In this document: positions 1 through 12,065 of the stretch, piece after piece
How positions within the stretch are numbered: the first letter of the stretch is position 1
Layout of the letters: every line of letters starts with the position of its first letter
Source: Mytilinidion resinicola
Taxonomy: Eukaryota > Ascomycota > Dothideomycetes > Mytilinidiales > Mytilinidiaceae
DNA length: 64,000 bases
Direction: 5' to 3'
NCBI RefSeq assembly: GCF_010093595.1
Contig: NW_022985437.1
Span: 2,571,809 to 2,635,808 of the forward strand
Program-made: the position numbers and the translations under genes
Notes under the pieces: generated by a model
The model's input: only the letters and a program-made list of their open reading frames with translations
Told to the model about the DNA's origin: nothing
The model's database searches: none

Positions 1-1541
1 AGATTAGGCTACAAGTTGTATATAGTTGATATCTATTGGCGTTGTGGAGCAATTAACGTTTGAGGCCGGTTTTCATGATGAAGTGGACGGCTCGCTTGGG
101 TGGACGGCTCGCTTGTGGAATACGTTATGTATTCAAGGACTATGTTTCGAGACTGGTAAGATCATCAATATGGCAGCACAGATAAATGTAAGTACTGCTT
201 GCGCATTACTAGTCTTCAGAAATACTAAGGACCGAAGCCGAACACATCTTCCTACAGGTTGATGCGAAAGTGAATTGTAGGACTCACGTGTTTGGATCAC
301 ATGATCACGGCCCGAACGTTTTTCCGCCTTGCTGTAAATAGATCGCACCCAAGCCGGAGCCATCTCTCTCTCTTTCTCCGAGATCCAGCAAATATACCAA
401 ATACAGTATTCAACCAAGCTGCAGACTTACAAGGGTTACTCATCATGGTATTCGTATCTGCCTTGGGTGCAGATCTAGGCTCAATTTTTGGCGACCATGA
501 GAATTCCCCAGACGAAGTGGACCCAACTGGTTAGACCCTAGAGTAGCGCGCATCCTCTGGCGAAGCTAGTTACTTGCAGGTTCTCCAGAGATAACGTTCT
601 CCCACGTTCGACGATTAGTCTGAGAATGGCCTTGACTCTAACGCAGGGGCGAAGCAAAACACTCATCGCGGGATTGAATCTGTCAGGTTTGTAAAGGCCT
701 CCACTGCATAGCCTCTTTACAGCAAGGTCACCGTCGCACATAGAAGATCGAGTTTCGTACAGTCAAATACGAGGTCGTGGTGTAGTCGCACTCGCTACCG
801 GTTTGAAGCTTGAGGTCCTCAACACTCACAACGGCTGTCAAAGTGTCAATCCCACGGCTAGCGGCCTCTGCATGATCTGCGGGCACTGGCGTGACGCTGT
901 TGCGCAACACCGGTATAGTTTGGAACATCATGCTCTTCCTTCCAGGGGGTATTTGCTGCATGGTATCTGTAAGTCGTCTTTTGTGACATTTGTGGCTTTG
1001 GTGGCGTTGAAGGCCCGATAAGATACTCCACGGCGTGGTGGTTTGTATGTACCGGTGTAGAGGGCAGAGTGGGCAAACGGAAGAGTGCAGTCACTTTGCA
1101 AAAACAATCAGCACCACATTCTTCTTACAAGCCTCCACTAGAAAGACATATGATTAATGAGACAAATTGTGTATCGCATCTGTGAGTTCCCTCTTCTTAT
1201 CCTCCACGTTTATCCACGTGTGAAGGTTTTCCTTTGATCGGCAAGCGATCTTTACCGACGACACCGCAGAGCAGATAAGCATATCACTCAAATGCTCCTC
1301 CAAGCGTCCGTAATACGCGAACGTTTCAGCCACTACAAGAAGCAAAAGCAAAATGAGCAGATACGCACAGATATATCTAACTAAATTAGTAGGGTGCTCT
1401 ATACAATAAGAAGGAAGATGTAGACTGCAGAACAACGTGTGCGTCCGCAGGGTGTTTTATTGCCCTTTTAGCATGTGGATTTAATCAATCTTTATGTCCA
1501 AGGCTTTTCAACCTCGCGAATAGTAGGTTTATTAGATCGTT
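1..1541. other. intergenic, no recognisable gene
   Basis: I see only short overlapping open frames on both strands, without family motifs or convincing splice structure. The last part presumably holds the promoter of the membrane-protein gene that follows. Confidence 0.5.
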
Positions 1542-2936
1542 ATGGCGACATCGCGTGTGGCGGAAATTACAGCGTCGTTGACGATAACCTATGTGGCGGC
1601 TGTCACGGCTGTGGCGCTGAGAATCTTCTCAAGAAGATTGACAGGCGTTGCTCTCGCATTTGACGACTATGCGGCTGTCGCCGCCGGAGTAAGTCTCGTC
1701 TCCCTTTATACTTGCTTCAACATTCTGCTGACCGATGCTCTAGTTTTGTGCTACTGTGTTCTTCGCCATGAAAGTTTATGGTGAGCATTGAATCTCGAGG
1801 TAGAGGTAATGGAGAGAGCTAAAAGGGCTTCCCTAGCGTTGACAAACGGTCTTGGCCGCCATATTCAAGACATCCATAAAACCACCCCAGTGATCACGAC
1901 TCAACATATCATGCGCGACCTCTGGGCAGATGATATACCGTACTCAATCGGCGTCTGTCTGGCGAAACTCTCCATTTTGTGGCTTTACTGGCGCATGTTC
2001 AAACACTCGAGGATTAGAATACCGATTCAGGTAATGGCTGCTTTGAGTGTAATGTGGTTTATTGCACGAGTAAGTTACGCCGAACTGGAGGCCAAAAGTT
2101 GAATCGCTAAGCCCCCCTCCCCAGCTCGTCATGACGGCGATCCAGTGCATTCCAATTCATGCGCTCTGGGACTACAGTGTCAAAGGAGTCTGTCCGATTG
2201 ACCCTGCGAAGTCGTTCATTGCGACCTGCGCCACACACGCTATCATCGACTTCATCATCGTTCTACTTCCCGTATTTGAAGTCGCCAAACTACATCTCCC
2301 TCCGATCCAAAAGTTCAGTGTCGCCCTAATGTTCACTTCTGGACTACTGTGAGCTTACGCTCCTCTTCATCCCTCCGCCTTGCAGACTGCTGACCTCTTT
2401 GACCTGCAGCGTGGCTTGCGCTGCTGCATTCCAAACATACAACGAATCAACTTGGGTCTTCGCGGACCCCGACAGATCCTGGACTGTTGCTCGGTTAACC
2501 ATCTGGCAACAAGTGGAACTCAATATGAGTGTCTTCGCTAGTACGTATATCTTCCTCTCCATCTCAAACTCAAAGACTGACTCCACTAGGCTGTCTTCCT
2601 GTCCTCCGCCCGGCATTCAAGGTTTTAACTGGCCAATCATTCACCACGACTGCCTCGGAAAGCCGCAAGTACGCACACAGTGGGAAACCTTCGACCGTAA
2701 GCAGTGGACGGTTGGGTGCTTTACTCAACAAGAGACGGGGCATCGAAGCAATCGAATCAGACTCCACATACGAGCTTTCACGGGAGGCGAACGGTTCCAC
2801 AAGGAGTGACCTATGGAAAAGTGGTCGAGATGAGTTTGCGGTTACTGCAGAGCGGGGTGGTTATGAAAGAGAACCAGAGGCTGAGGGGATCAGAGTGCTC
2901 ACGACGACGAGCTTCAAAGTTTCGGGGTCCAAATGA
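1542..2936 (+). CDS. fungal rhodopsin-like integral membrane protein (PTH11-type)
   Basis: Six exons join in frame: 1542-1688, 1744-1780, 1837-2069, 2125-2348, 2386-2540 and 2590-2936, giving about 380 aa. All introns are GT-AG; the fourth is only 37 nt. The protein has the pattern of the fungal 'rhodopsin domain' membrane family: an early helix followed by RIFSRR and the DDY motif, a middle helix with LAKLSILWLYWRMF, a loop with CIPIHALWD and a Cys-Pro-x-Asp element, then VLLPVFEVAKLHLPP, and a last helix with CLPVLRPAF. The C-terminal 100 residues are hydrophilic and Ser/Thr-rich, as expected of a cytoplasmic tail. Family members sit in the plasma membrane and most have no proven ligand; some relatives sense hosts or surfaces. 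Function here is unknown. The start was chosen because it immediately precedes the first helix and opens the only frame that splices through. Confidence 0.82.
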
Positions 2937-4933
2937 GTCTCGGTAGTATATTTGAGCGCTTCTACGTCGCTTCTAGTCATGCTCTTGCTGGCTTTAAGCG
3001 GTTTGCCTCTCGTGTATGCGATGGCAATGCCGAGGTGACGCCCATTCTTTGATCACTGCTCGTGTTAGGCACCATACCATCATATCTTGCTCAGCATCTT
3101 GCTTCCTACCTTCAGTCCTCAACACTACTCAACTCTTACTATTGTCCACGGGTGGCCATCAGAAATGGAGCTTTCAGTCAACATAGTCCATACCCGAACC
3201 CACCTTGAAATGCGCTATCTTCCAGTTCCTTGAATTTCGCGCACAACCGCCTCGATGCAGAGTGAAAGCATCAGCAAAAACACATCAACAGATAACTATG
3301 ATGAAAAAGCATAATCAGTCCTATTACGGCCCATGCTCGGTACCCGTCGCTTCGGCCTTATGCGAGCTAACTTGGAACACTGCATCTAATCCTCTGTGTC
3401 TTGCATCCGAGAGCGGCAACAGCACGAATCATGTCGTCGAGATGCTACGCGATCCGGCTTGGCACGTGTGCACCCTATCAACCCCATATTCGAGGCAACC
3501 GCAACAAGCAGACTCGACATTTGTTGAGGGAATTGCGGCACTAACTTAATGCATCTCGCAACACATTGAGCAAGTTGTGATGATGTGGATAGCAGCACCT
3601 AGTCACTCCTGCGGACCAATGCTGAGGACCCGGTACGCGCGCTGCCTCTGCATCCTCAACGCTCGGAGAGCGAGCCTGACAGCCTATCTCTTGGCAGGCT
3701 TCAGGATGGCAAAGGAGATGCTCTAGAGCCACGTGCGCTGCCGCACCAGGCATCGCGGAAACCGGGCGAGGAGCCACGGGTTTCCAAGCTGTCTGATTTC
3801 CCGGGCACAGGGCGGCGGGTCAAACAGTGCGCTCCCGAAGCAGGAAGGCTCCCGAGCGCGACGCTGGAGTGGTACAATGCGAGATTTGGGAGGGGCGGAA
3901 AGGCACCTGTGGCGGAGGATTGCGAGACAGGCTGAGGGCGAGGAGTTCAGGGGGAGGAGGCAGCTTGGCATGTTTCGGCGCGGCGATTCGGGCAGCGTGC
4001 ACCGTCAAATTGTCCCCCGTCAGGGCACAGGCTGAGGCTCAATCACGATGGAGCCTTGGGCATGTTGTCGGTGCTGTTGGTGATTGATTGAGGCTGCGGA
4101 TGAAGAGGTGGTTGGACGGAGGGGTGTGAAGGGCGGTTACTTCGGTTAGTTCTTTGCCCGATCGGGAACACTAATGGAGCTTTATTGGAGTCGTGGATAT
4201 GCTATCACACTCGATAGTGTGCTTGAGTGTATTGAAGGCGATACACAACGGCCAGACCACGAGGAGGTGCAGTGCGGCACACGTTGAGAAGCTTGTCCGA
4301 AGCTTGGGGGAGCTTGGTTGCAGGCGGCAGCGATCGAATGGACCCACGCCTCTGATACAGAGGGTGATTCACCCGCGCTGAGGCTTTATCGGGGCTCGGC
4401 CGGCCCTATCGTCAGTCTGGAGGCGGGCGCGTAATGTTGCTCCTGGCTTGGGCCTTTTTTTGATACTCGGCGCTGGTGAAGGGAGGATAGAATAAGGCCG
4501 CGCTGCACGACGAGTCCTCACAGCACCCACGCATCCTCATCCCCTTCTGCCATTTGCTCCTCGTCCAGGTCACGCAGCCTGCTCTTCTTGATCATTCTTG
4601 TGGCCTCTGTGTCCTATAGGTCGAGCCGGCTTGTTGATTCTGCTCGCACAGCGTCTCTGCACCCACCGTCACTATCACCGCCTCGCCAGTCTTGTCGCGG
4701 TGTCGCATGCAGTAGCTGCCTCGACCCCGAGTCGCGCCCTCAGGCACCCAGCCTGACTGGATCTTATAACCCTCGCGCGCCTGCAGGTCCAGCGCTGTGA
4801 ACCCGTCGTACGGAACTTTTGTTGCCCAGTAGCAGCCCGAAGCCGTCCCAGCACGAGCTCCCCGCCTTCCGGGCCGCGTTAAACGGCACGTCACCCTTCA
4901 CCGAGCCGACGGACAACAACGGCCGCAGCAGCC
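2937..4933. other. intergenic, about 2 kb without a supportable gene
   Basis: Open frames here are short and overlap on both strands, and no family motif was recognised. The part near 4490-4930 is CT-rich and probably contains the promoter and 5' leader of the NAD kinase gene. Confidence 0.45.
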
Positions 4934-6862
4934 ATGCATCGGGACCAGCTTCTTCTTAAGCAGTCGACTAAGATCCACCCGCTTCTTTCTCCCCAGCGCC
5001 ATGTCTTCCCTGCTTCTCCTAGTTCCGACTCTCCTGCCGCCCTCACCGCAGATCCGCATATAGCACCCCCAGAAGGAGCGCCTCTCTCCCCCTCGTTTCA
5101 CGGAGATAACCTCGTCCGCGATGCCTCCGACGTAATACAGCCAGAAACCAGCGGCACCACACCCAGTTCTGCTGCTCCGGACGACACCACACAAATACTG
5201 ACCGACGAGGCAAAGTCCGCTACCTTGCCCGCCTCAGAAACCTCTGACAGCCTCACTCCGCGACCTACAAAGTCCTTCCGCGACCACCGCCAGTCGAAGC
5301 ACCACAAGACCTACTCGATCGACTCGATCCCCCGCCAGACGATCCTCAAGGCCCTCCAGTCGCGGCCCCCGCCCACCTCCAACATGTCGATTGCGACCTC
5401 CCTAGACGACGTGGTGATGCGGGAACAGCAAGAGGAGGAGAGCAAGAGGAATTCGGAGATCATTGCGCACACGCGTCTGACAGAAGCGCTAAGCGGCCTC
5501 CAAGTCAATGGCGAGTGTTTGTCTGCAAAGAACATGGCCGCTCTGGCGTCGCCATGCTTTTTCCACAAGAAGTTCGATCACGCCGTGAATATTGATAAAG
5601 TGCTGGATGAGATCACCGATGATGAGAGCATCTCGCACTCTCGATTGATGCAGACGGCGACGAGCGTGCGTGAGGTGTCGAAGCAGCTCCAGCGCCGGCC
5701 GATCAAGATGAAAATCCGGAATGTCATGATTGTCACGAAGGCGCGGGACAACGAGCTCGTGCATCTTACACGCGAGCTTACGCAATGGCTGCTTTCTACC
5801 CCTCGGCATGGCTCAGAAGTCGGAGTCAATGTCTACGTGGACCACAAGCTCCGCAAGTCGAAGCGATTCGGCATGGACTCGATACTATCCCAAGACGCTC
5901 GCTTCGAGAAAATGCTCCGTTTCTGGACACCAGAGCTGTGCTGGACATCCCCTGAGAAATTCGACCTCGTCCTGACCCTTGGCGGTGACGGTACCGTCCT
6001 CTACACCAGCTGGCTCTTCCAGCGCATCGTCCCCCCAATCCTCTCCTTCTCCCTCGGCAGCCTCGGCTTCCTCACCAACTTTCAATTCCACCAATACCGA
6101 GACTCCCTCAACCGCATCATGGGCGACGCCGGCATGCGCGTCAACCTCCGTATGCGCTTCACCTGCACCGTCTACCGCGCCCAATCCAACCCCCCAGACA
6201 CCGGCCCTACCCACATCGAATCCGAGCAATTCGAGGTCCTCAACGAGCTCGTCATTGACCGCGGCCCATCCCCCTACGTCTCCAACCTCGAGCTCTACGG
6301 CGACAACGCCCTGCTCACCGTCGTGCAAGCCGACGGCTGCATCTTCTCCACCCCGACCGGCTCAACCGCCTACTCCCTCTCCGCCGGCGGCTCCCTCGTC
6401 CACCCAGACATCCCCGCCATCCTCCTCACCCCGATCTGCCCGCACACCCTCAGCTTCCGCCCCATGCTCCTCAACGACAGCATGCTGCTCCGCGTCGCAG
6501 TGCCTCGCAATTCCCGCGCGACGGCGTACTGCGCGTTCGACGGCAAAGGCCGCGTGGAGCTGCGCCAGGGCGACCACGTCAGCATCGCGGCTAGCCAGTA
6601 CCCCTTCCCGACCGTGCTGTCCCAGCCGACGGAGTGGTTCGATAGCATCTCGCGCACGCTGCGGTGGAACACGCGCGGCGCGATGCAGAAGGCGTGGGAC
6701 GAGGGGAGTGCGCCGGAGCTGGGGGCTGGGAAGGTGGGGGAGGAGGAGAAGGGGTTTGATATCGATATTGACGATGATGCGGATCGTGATTCGGGGTATT
6801 CGGCGGAGGGGAGTAGTGCGGGGGGGAGCGCGAGTCCTGTGCGGAGAGGTGTGGTTGTGTAG
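4934..6862 (+). CDS. NAD(+) kinase (UTR1/POS5 family)
   Basis: One uninterrupted frame of 642 aa. It phosphorylates NAD (or NADH) with ATP to make NADP(H), the reductant for biosynthesis and oxidative defence. The catalytic core is clear. The GGDGT nucleotide-binding motif lies at about residues 350-354 within LVLTLGGDGTVLYTSWLFQ. The next conserved block, FSLGSLGFLTNF, is near residue 372. Further on are the NELVIDRG segment, the glycine-rich TPTGSTAYSLSAGG block and the C-terminal SFRPM stretch. The first 200 or so residues are Ser/Pro-rich and not conserved; cytosolic fungal NAD kinases carry such extensions. The C-terminal tail is acidic and Gly/Ser-rich. I see no obvious mitochondrial presequence. 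The gene is free of introns, unlike most of its neighbours. Whether it is closer to yeast UTR1 or to YEF1 cannot be settled by eye. Confidence 0.95.
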   Translation: MHRDQLLLKQSTKIHPLLSPQRHVFPASPSSDSPAALTADPHIAPPEGAPLSPSFHGDNLVRDASDVIQPETSGTTPSSAAPDDTTQILTDEAKSATLPASETSDSLTPRPTKSFRDHRQSKHHKTYSIDSIPRQTILKALQSRPPPTSNMSIATSLDDVVMREQQEEESKRNSEIIAHTRLTEALSGLQVNGECLSAKNMAALASPCFFHKKFDHAVNIDKVLDEITDDESISHSRLMQTATSVREVSKQLQRRPIKMKIRNVMIVTKARDNELVHLTRELTQWLLSTPRHGSEVGVNVYVDHKLRKSKRFGMDSILSQDARFEKMLRFWTPELCWTSPEKFDLVLTLGGDGTVLYTSWLFQRIVPPILSFSLGSLGFLTNFQFHQYRDSLNRIMGDAGMRVNLRMRFTCTVYRAQSNPPDTGPTHIESEQFEVLNELVIDRGPSPYVSNLELYGDNALLTVVQADGCIFSTPTGSTAYSLSAGGSLVHPDIPAILLTPICPHTLSFRPMLLNDSMLLRVAVPRNSRATAYCAFDGKGRVELRQGDHVSIAASQYPFPTVLSQPTEWFDSISRTLRWNTRGAMQKAWDEGSAPELGAGKVGEEEKGFDIDIDDDADRDSGYSAEGSSAGGSASPVRRGVVV

Positions 6863-7991
6863 ACTGCACCTTCAAGCAAAGGAGGGCGGGGAGGAGGAAG
6901 AGAGTGTAGATGTTAGCTGTAGCCGCTTGGGCTGGGTCCCGGTGGTTTTGGAGCCGTGCCGATCGACGTGAGGATCTAGAAATCTAGGATTCCTCCGAAA
7001 GGCCGCTGTGTTCGAGCTGATGGCGCGAACGTAGATGAATTTCTTTGCATTTAGAGAGGCGTTCTTGGGCGATTGAGGGGGTGGGAGCATGGATGGACTG
7101 TCTCTTTAGCTTGGAAGGGCGTCGAATATCCTTTTAGAACAAGATGTCGAGGGGAGGGGTGATGTCCAGGGGCCTAGGGGTGGAAATGTGAATGATGTTA
7201 TGATATGATCCTATTAAGTGTGCCTCTGATGTGTTTTTGCCTCTGTGAGGTGTGAGTTTGTGATAAGGGGTGATAGGAGCGGAAGATGCTAGATGAGTGC
7301 GTGGAGGTGAGGTCTAGTGTTGGGTATAGGAAAGGAGGGTTAGTCTGATTGGAGTGGGTAGTAGTAGGAGATGGGTCATGGACGGAGTGGGTTGTAAATG
7401 GGCTACCCTTTGGTGAGGAATTCGCGTTCTAGTGAGGGGAGAACAGAAAGGAATGCCTGGTGAAGGGACGATGTTTTCTAGAACGAGATTGGTGAGTGTA
7501 TTGTCAAGTGGTAGTGATCGTCTCATTCCGGTTTTAGAGGAGGTGTATTCTGGGAGGCTGATAGAGCATCGTAGCGGAAGAAGCCCAGCTTTCCGACAAC
7601 AAAATATGATATTGGTTCAAGCAATCATGGTCTACAATGCATTCAAAGTTGTGTAAAGGCATCCAGGAAGTTGTAGATAACAGAAAACGTATGAGTCACG
7701 TAAATAGAGTATCATTCGGCCCGATATCTTCTCGTTGCCGTCTATGTGCTCTCTACTCTTATAACATAAACATTACATTCTTCATCGAGTGTATATACTA
7801 ACAATTGCCCCCAAGAATGTGAGCACAAGAGAAAGTACACGTGATGAGGCTGATGAAGTGGAATTCTGAATCTCAGCCTCGCTGCCGATTTCCTACTCTT
7901 TCATCTCTACGTCCACACTCTATGCCGTCTTGTCGAACTGTACTTCGCACCATTAACTTTCAGCTCAGCATCGCCCTTTTCATTCCGAAAC
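6863..7991. other. intergenic between NAD kinase and HET pseudogene
   Basis: G- and T-rich sequence follows the NAD kinase stop, with no recognisable coding region. Probably it holds the 3' untranslated region and old flanking sequence of the dead HET gene. Confidence 0.45.
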
Positions 7992-10453
7992 ATGGACTGC
8001 GATGAAGGTGCTGCTCGGTATTCGTAGCCAGAAGATCACCATACTGGCGTTGATGGAGGACATTTGCCGTTGGCTCGACTTTGTGAGCACTGTGAGCGCC
8101 TATTCGCGCTCGATCCTCTCGTCGTTTCCTGAATGATCGTTACAGGAAATTCCCTCTTCACAACAATGCGCTTGACCTAGAGAAGTATGCAGCAATATGC
8201 CAATTGTGTACTTCGGTATGGGCACACATGGATCAAGAACCCGAGACAGTTTGCGAGTTGAAGAGGGAAATCCAACGCTTCCAAGCTGGGTCTCGATTGA
8301 TACGTCAAATCAATGGCCACAGCCCTTACGTCTTGATTTCATCATTTCCGAAGCCGTAGGTGTCGCGAAGCGTCTGACCTGGATCCCACGCCTACACGCT
8401 AATGCCATTCGACGGTAGGCAGTTTGCTCATCCTATCTTTTTACGTGCTGAGCTCTCACATTGTAGCATTTCGTCCTCTCATCAACTACGATAATATCAT
8501 GTCATCAATCTCTTCGGCATCTACGCGGAAGAGAGTACGCGGATGGCTGGATAATTGCGCAAAGCACTCTTGCGAAGGCTCTAGTAAAGCACCCAAATGG
8601 CACCCAACTAGGCTTTTAGACATCGGAATAAGCCCGTCATCACCAATGAAGCTTTGTGAAGCAGAGGAAATAGAGCTTGGAGCAGATTACGCAACCTTAA
8701 GTCATGGATAGGGCTCTCAAGTCATGCCAAAGTTGACGAGCGAAGGGCTTGTTTCAATGAAGAGAGTAGTGCTGCCACGGCCGCTTACACCGACAATGCG
8801 GGATGCAGTACAGGTCGCTCGGGAATGGTTGAATGTTAGATATCTTTGGATTGACAGGTAAGTGACCCATATATACTCCATTATATAGGACTATACCCTG
8901 ACTTCTTCCGTTAGCCTTTGCATAATCCAGGACTCTCTGGAAGATTGGACTCGGGAATCAGCCATGATGTGCGAAGTGTACCAAAATTCATACTGCAACA
9001 TAGCTAGTGTGGCCGCATCTTCTAATGGTCTGTTCGTGGACAGAGACGTCTCTTTGGTCCAACCTTACGTTATAGATGTTAAATGGGGTATTTCGCGTCA
9101 TGCGCCTAATCAGTATCTATCCTACCACGACAGCGGATGGCAGAGTTACATCACCACATCACCGCTAATGCAGCGGGCGTAGTGTATCCAGGAGATATTT
9201 CTGGCACCTCGCACCTTGCACTTCGGGCCTCTTCAGCTCATCTGGGAATGTAACGAGATGAGGGCTTGCGAAACCTCTCCGCTCGGACTTGACCATTCCT
9301 CATTGTGAAAGCTACCTTTTCAAGTAGCGACACTGGCGGTCACTATATGTGGAAGGATATCTGCAGAATCCGCGACCAGCAGGTATCATTAGCGCAGGGT
9401 ATGCCTTTAATACCCTACAAACGTTGGATCTATCAACTATGGGATTCAGTGGTATCAAGGTACTCAATAGGACAACTTTCTTTCGAAGAAGACAAGCTCG
9501 CTGTCCTTGCAGGTATCGCAACCTATGTCGAGGAGCTACTGCAAGACGAATATCTGGTGGGGATGTGGCGAAATGATCTGGCTCGTCAAATGTGTTGGTC
9601 AGTGTCGACTCCGGATCTCTGCACTCGTCGATTGGCATACATCGCCCCAACCTGGTCCTGGCTGACTTTGAATGACAGCCGTATTTCAATGCCCGACCCT
9701 GAGAGTGCCGTTTTTTTTGTAGATATTCTGGACGCCCAGGTCATATCGCAACCGAACGATCGAGAGACGTCCTCGAAAGCTCGTGTTGTGGCAGGCTTTC
9801 TAGATGTCGCTTGCTTTTTGGTGCCCGGTGTGCTTAGATTCAAGAACGTCACTTGGGGGCCGGGCTACAAAATTACTGTGAAAGGAGGTCCCGATCTCAA
9901 TTTCCTACATGCCGAGGTTGACCTCGACATACACCGGCACCAGACTAGGGACGTTTGGCTCATGCCGGCTCTCGGAGGCGACAACGTAACAGGACTCATC
10001 CTCGAAAGACGGAACGAAGACCAGGGGGCATTTCGACGACTGGGCCGCTTTTGTCTGTTTATAAGCGATATATCTGAGGAAACTACTGCGTTCATCCGCT
10101 TTTGGCAAATTGCGCTTGATTCTATTCCTGGGGAGACAGGGACGATTGCAACAGAGAGCCAGGAACTCTGGAAATCACAGGAACCTCTTCGCGAAATCCT
10201 TGCCCCGTGCTGCAAAACCACGGGTACATATAAGAATGGAGATGATGTGACTGAGCCAGACGATGGTGTGTGGTTTTTGAATCTCAGTCACGTTGTCCAG
10301 GAAGTATCTCCAGATGTTCCATCCGAGATGGAGGAAGACGAAGAGACGAGCGAAGACAAACAGTCAGGTAAAAGCGACAAAGACAACAATTATTGTTCTA
10401 AGTGGTACAAAAAGTACGACGGAGTGTCTAGATTGAAGATTCGAATTATATAA
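7992..10453 (+). pseudogene. heterokaryon-incompatibility (HET) domain gene, broken
   Basis: The HET layout can be followed across this interval but not in one frame. An N-terminal cysteine motif (LCEHCERLF, near 8068) is followed, in another frame, by CQLCTSVW. Then come the HET core blocks: YATLSH (ending 8708), REWLNVRYLWID joined over an intron at about 8859-8915 to SLCIIQDS, and an LAPRTLHFG block after 9182. A C-terminal segment (9305-10453) holds YSIGQLSFEEDKLAVLAGI and APTWSWL. In-frame TAG codons lie at 8025-8027, 8709-8711 and 9180-9182. The second and third stand where the family has Trp (SHCWG and RxWxxQE), so each fits a TGG-to-TAG change. A frame change is needed around 9290-9310. 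HET proteins trigger cell death when unlike hyphae fuse; this copy should be non-functional, although its last 380 codons remain open. Confidence 0.82.
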
Positions 10454-10760
10454 CATCGTCTTTGGCAGCTGCAGAGTGAGAGGGTATAGTAAATCTTCCT
10501 TGGATTATCTCGGATACTTAGATATTACCTCTCCTCAGATCAACGGTCATCATGTATTGCGATCTACAGTCACATAATTGAGATATTGATTACACGTGCA
10601 CTGTATTTGAGAACACCGAAAACAAATTTTGTTCCGCACGAGGCTGATGAAAATACATACCTGCTCAAGGCTGCAAAATGACACACAAGCCTTTATCACC
10701 TTACTGGTATAAGGCACACAAAGCAAAATGCCTCCTCTCATAATGCATACTATCTTCCAC
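10454..10760. other. intergenic, convergent 3' ends
   Basis: AT-rich sequence between the HET pseudogene and the stop of the minus-strand sulfoxide reductase gene. No gene seen. Confidence 0.5.
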
Positions 10761-11629
10761 TCAAAAATCACATGACTCAGCCAGCAGCGCTGCTATCGTT
10801 TCCAATGCGTCCTTGTCGTCCTCATCGAAGCCGTCTAGCTCCGCGCAATCAATGTCGATTATAGCCACAACCTGTGCATGAATCAACATGTTAGCCTCCA
10901 GCTCCCAGTATGAATGCCCAAAAGAATGCTATCGACCCCCAAAAAGCTCACTCGCAACACGCACCTTTCCCCCTTGTATTATGGGCACCACGATCTCGCT
11001 CTTACTCGCCCCGTCACACGCAATATGTCCTGGAAACGCCTCCACGTCCTTCACAAGCTGTGTAGTCTGGGTCGCCGCAGCCGTTCCACACACCCCGCGA
11101 CCGAACCCGATGGTTTGGCACGCGACGTGGCCTTGGAAGGGGCCGAGGAGGAGCTGTGATTGAGTGGTGGGATCTAGGACGTAGAAGCCGCACCAGTTTA
11201 CGGCGGAGGAGGGCGAGGGGAGTGAGTGTAGGGCGTGGTAGAGGAGGGAGGAGGCGTTGGAGAGGTTGCTGGGGATGTTAATCTGGAGGGTTTGGGAGGG
11301 AAGGGTGGTTTAAGAGGTTACCAGACCTGTGAGAATGTTAACTTCGTACGGTTTTAGAGGTTTTGGGGACGTTTATGAGAGCGTTTTCGAGGGGATTTGT
11401 CACTCTGTCGCAAAAGTCTGGATCTTTGTGCATGTTCATACAACCTCACATATTGATCCATGTATATATGAAGCTCAACGAGTGTGAGAATCAAACAGCG
11501 GAATATGAATATTGCATTACATACCCAATTCCTCTGCCCATCAAAAAGACCGCGCGAGTGCTCCAATACCTGCGCGTACACATTCTTCTTCGTGAGCCCT
11601 GAGGCGAACGTCGAAGCTTCCGCGTGCAC
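10761..11629 (-). CDS. free methionine-(R)-sulfoxide reductase (GAF domain, fRMsr)
   Basis: Reduces free methionine-R-sulfoxide in the cytosol, part of oxidative-stress repair. Exons on the minus strand: 11629-11525, a 5-nt microexon 11326-11322, 11268-10965 and 10871-10761. These sum to 525 nt, i.e. 174 aa plus stop, close to the yeast enzyme (YKL069W, 180 aa). The microexon is required to spell the family-invariant stretch RNWVCNLSNASSL across the junction; without it the WVCN element is lost. The GAF core is intact: NWCGFYVLD, LLLGPFQGHVACQ, GFGRGVCGTAAAT, AFPGHIACDGA, KSEIVVP and IIDIDCAELDGFDE. The three cysteines of the catalytic and resolving set (VAC, GVC and IAC) are all present. The stop is at 10763-10761, after AESCDF. 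The gene sits intact between two pseudogenes. Confidence 0.9.
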
Positions 11630-12065
11630 CTATCTCCCTATCAATTCATCGCTCTTCAATCATCGGCTTACGGCGATCGCATTAAGGCGTACCATCACAA
11701 ATTTCGCAAATTGAGAATATGACGCGATTTTCGCACTTGATGATGGAGTTGGACCTTTTATGGCGGATATAATGCCACGCACGGGCCTCCGTGAGATGTG
11801 GATCATTCGTAGCTCTGAAAGCAACTTGGTCCCGGGCAACTCTTCGGTTGCTACAAGGGTAATAGAACTGTCACACTTGATGCTATGCTAACCTAGAAGA
11901 TCGGCATAAGAGGAGAGAGAAATATAAGGGGGCCTCGAGTACCCGGGGTGGGCCTAATATAAGCTCCTTCGTCTCATCTTTCGTCTGGCGTTCCAATTCG
12001 CGTTCAAGTCCAACCAGTAACGAAATAAGCACAAGAGCGCATCAGATATATCAGAATACGTCAGG
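11630..12065. other. intergenic, divergent upstream region
   Basis: Lies between the start of the sulfoxide reductase gene (minus) and the start of the dienelactone hydrolase relic (plus). No coding signal; probably promoter sequence. Confidence 0.45.

Noticed and set aside
5979..6971. 330-codon Ser/Pro/Arg-rich frame on the plus strand
   Set aside because: It is an alternative frame inside the NAD kinase gene; the kinase frame has all the family motifs.
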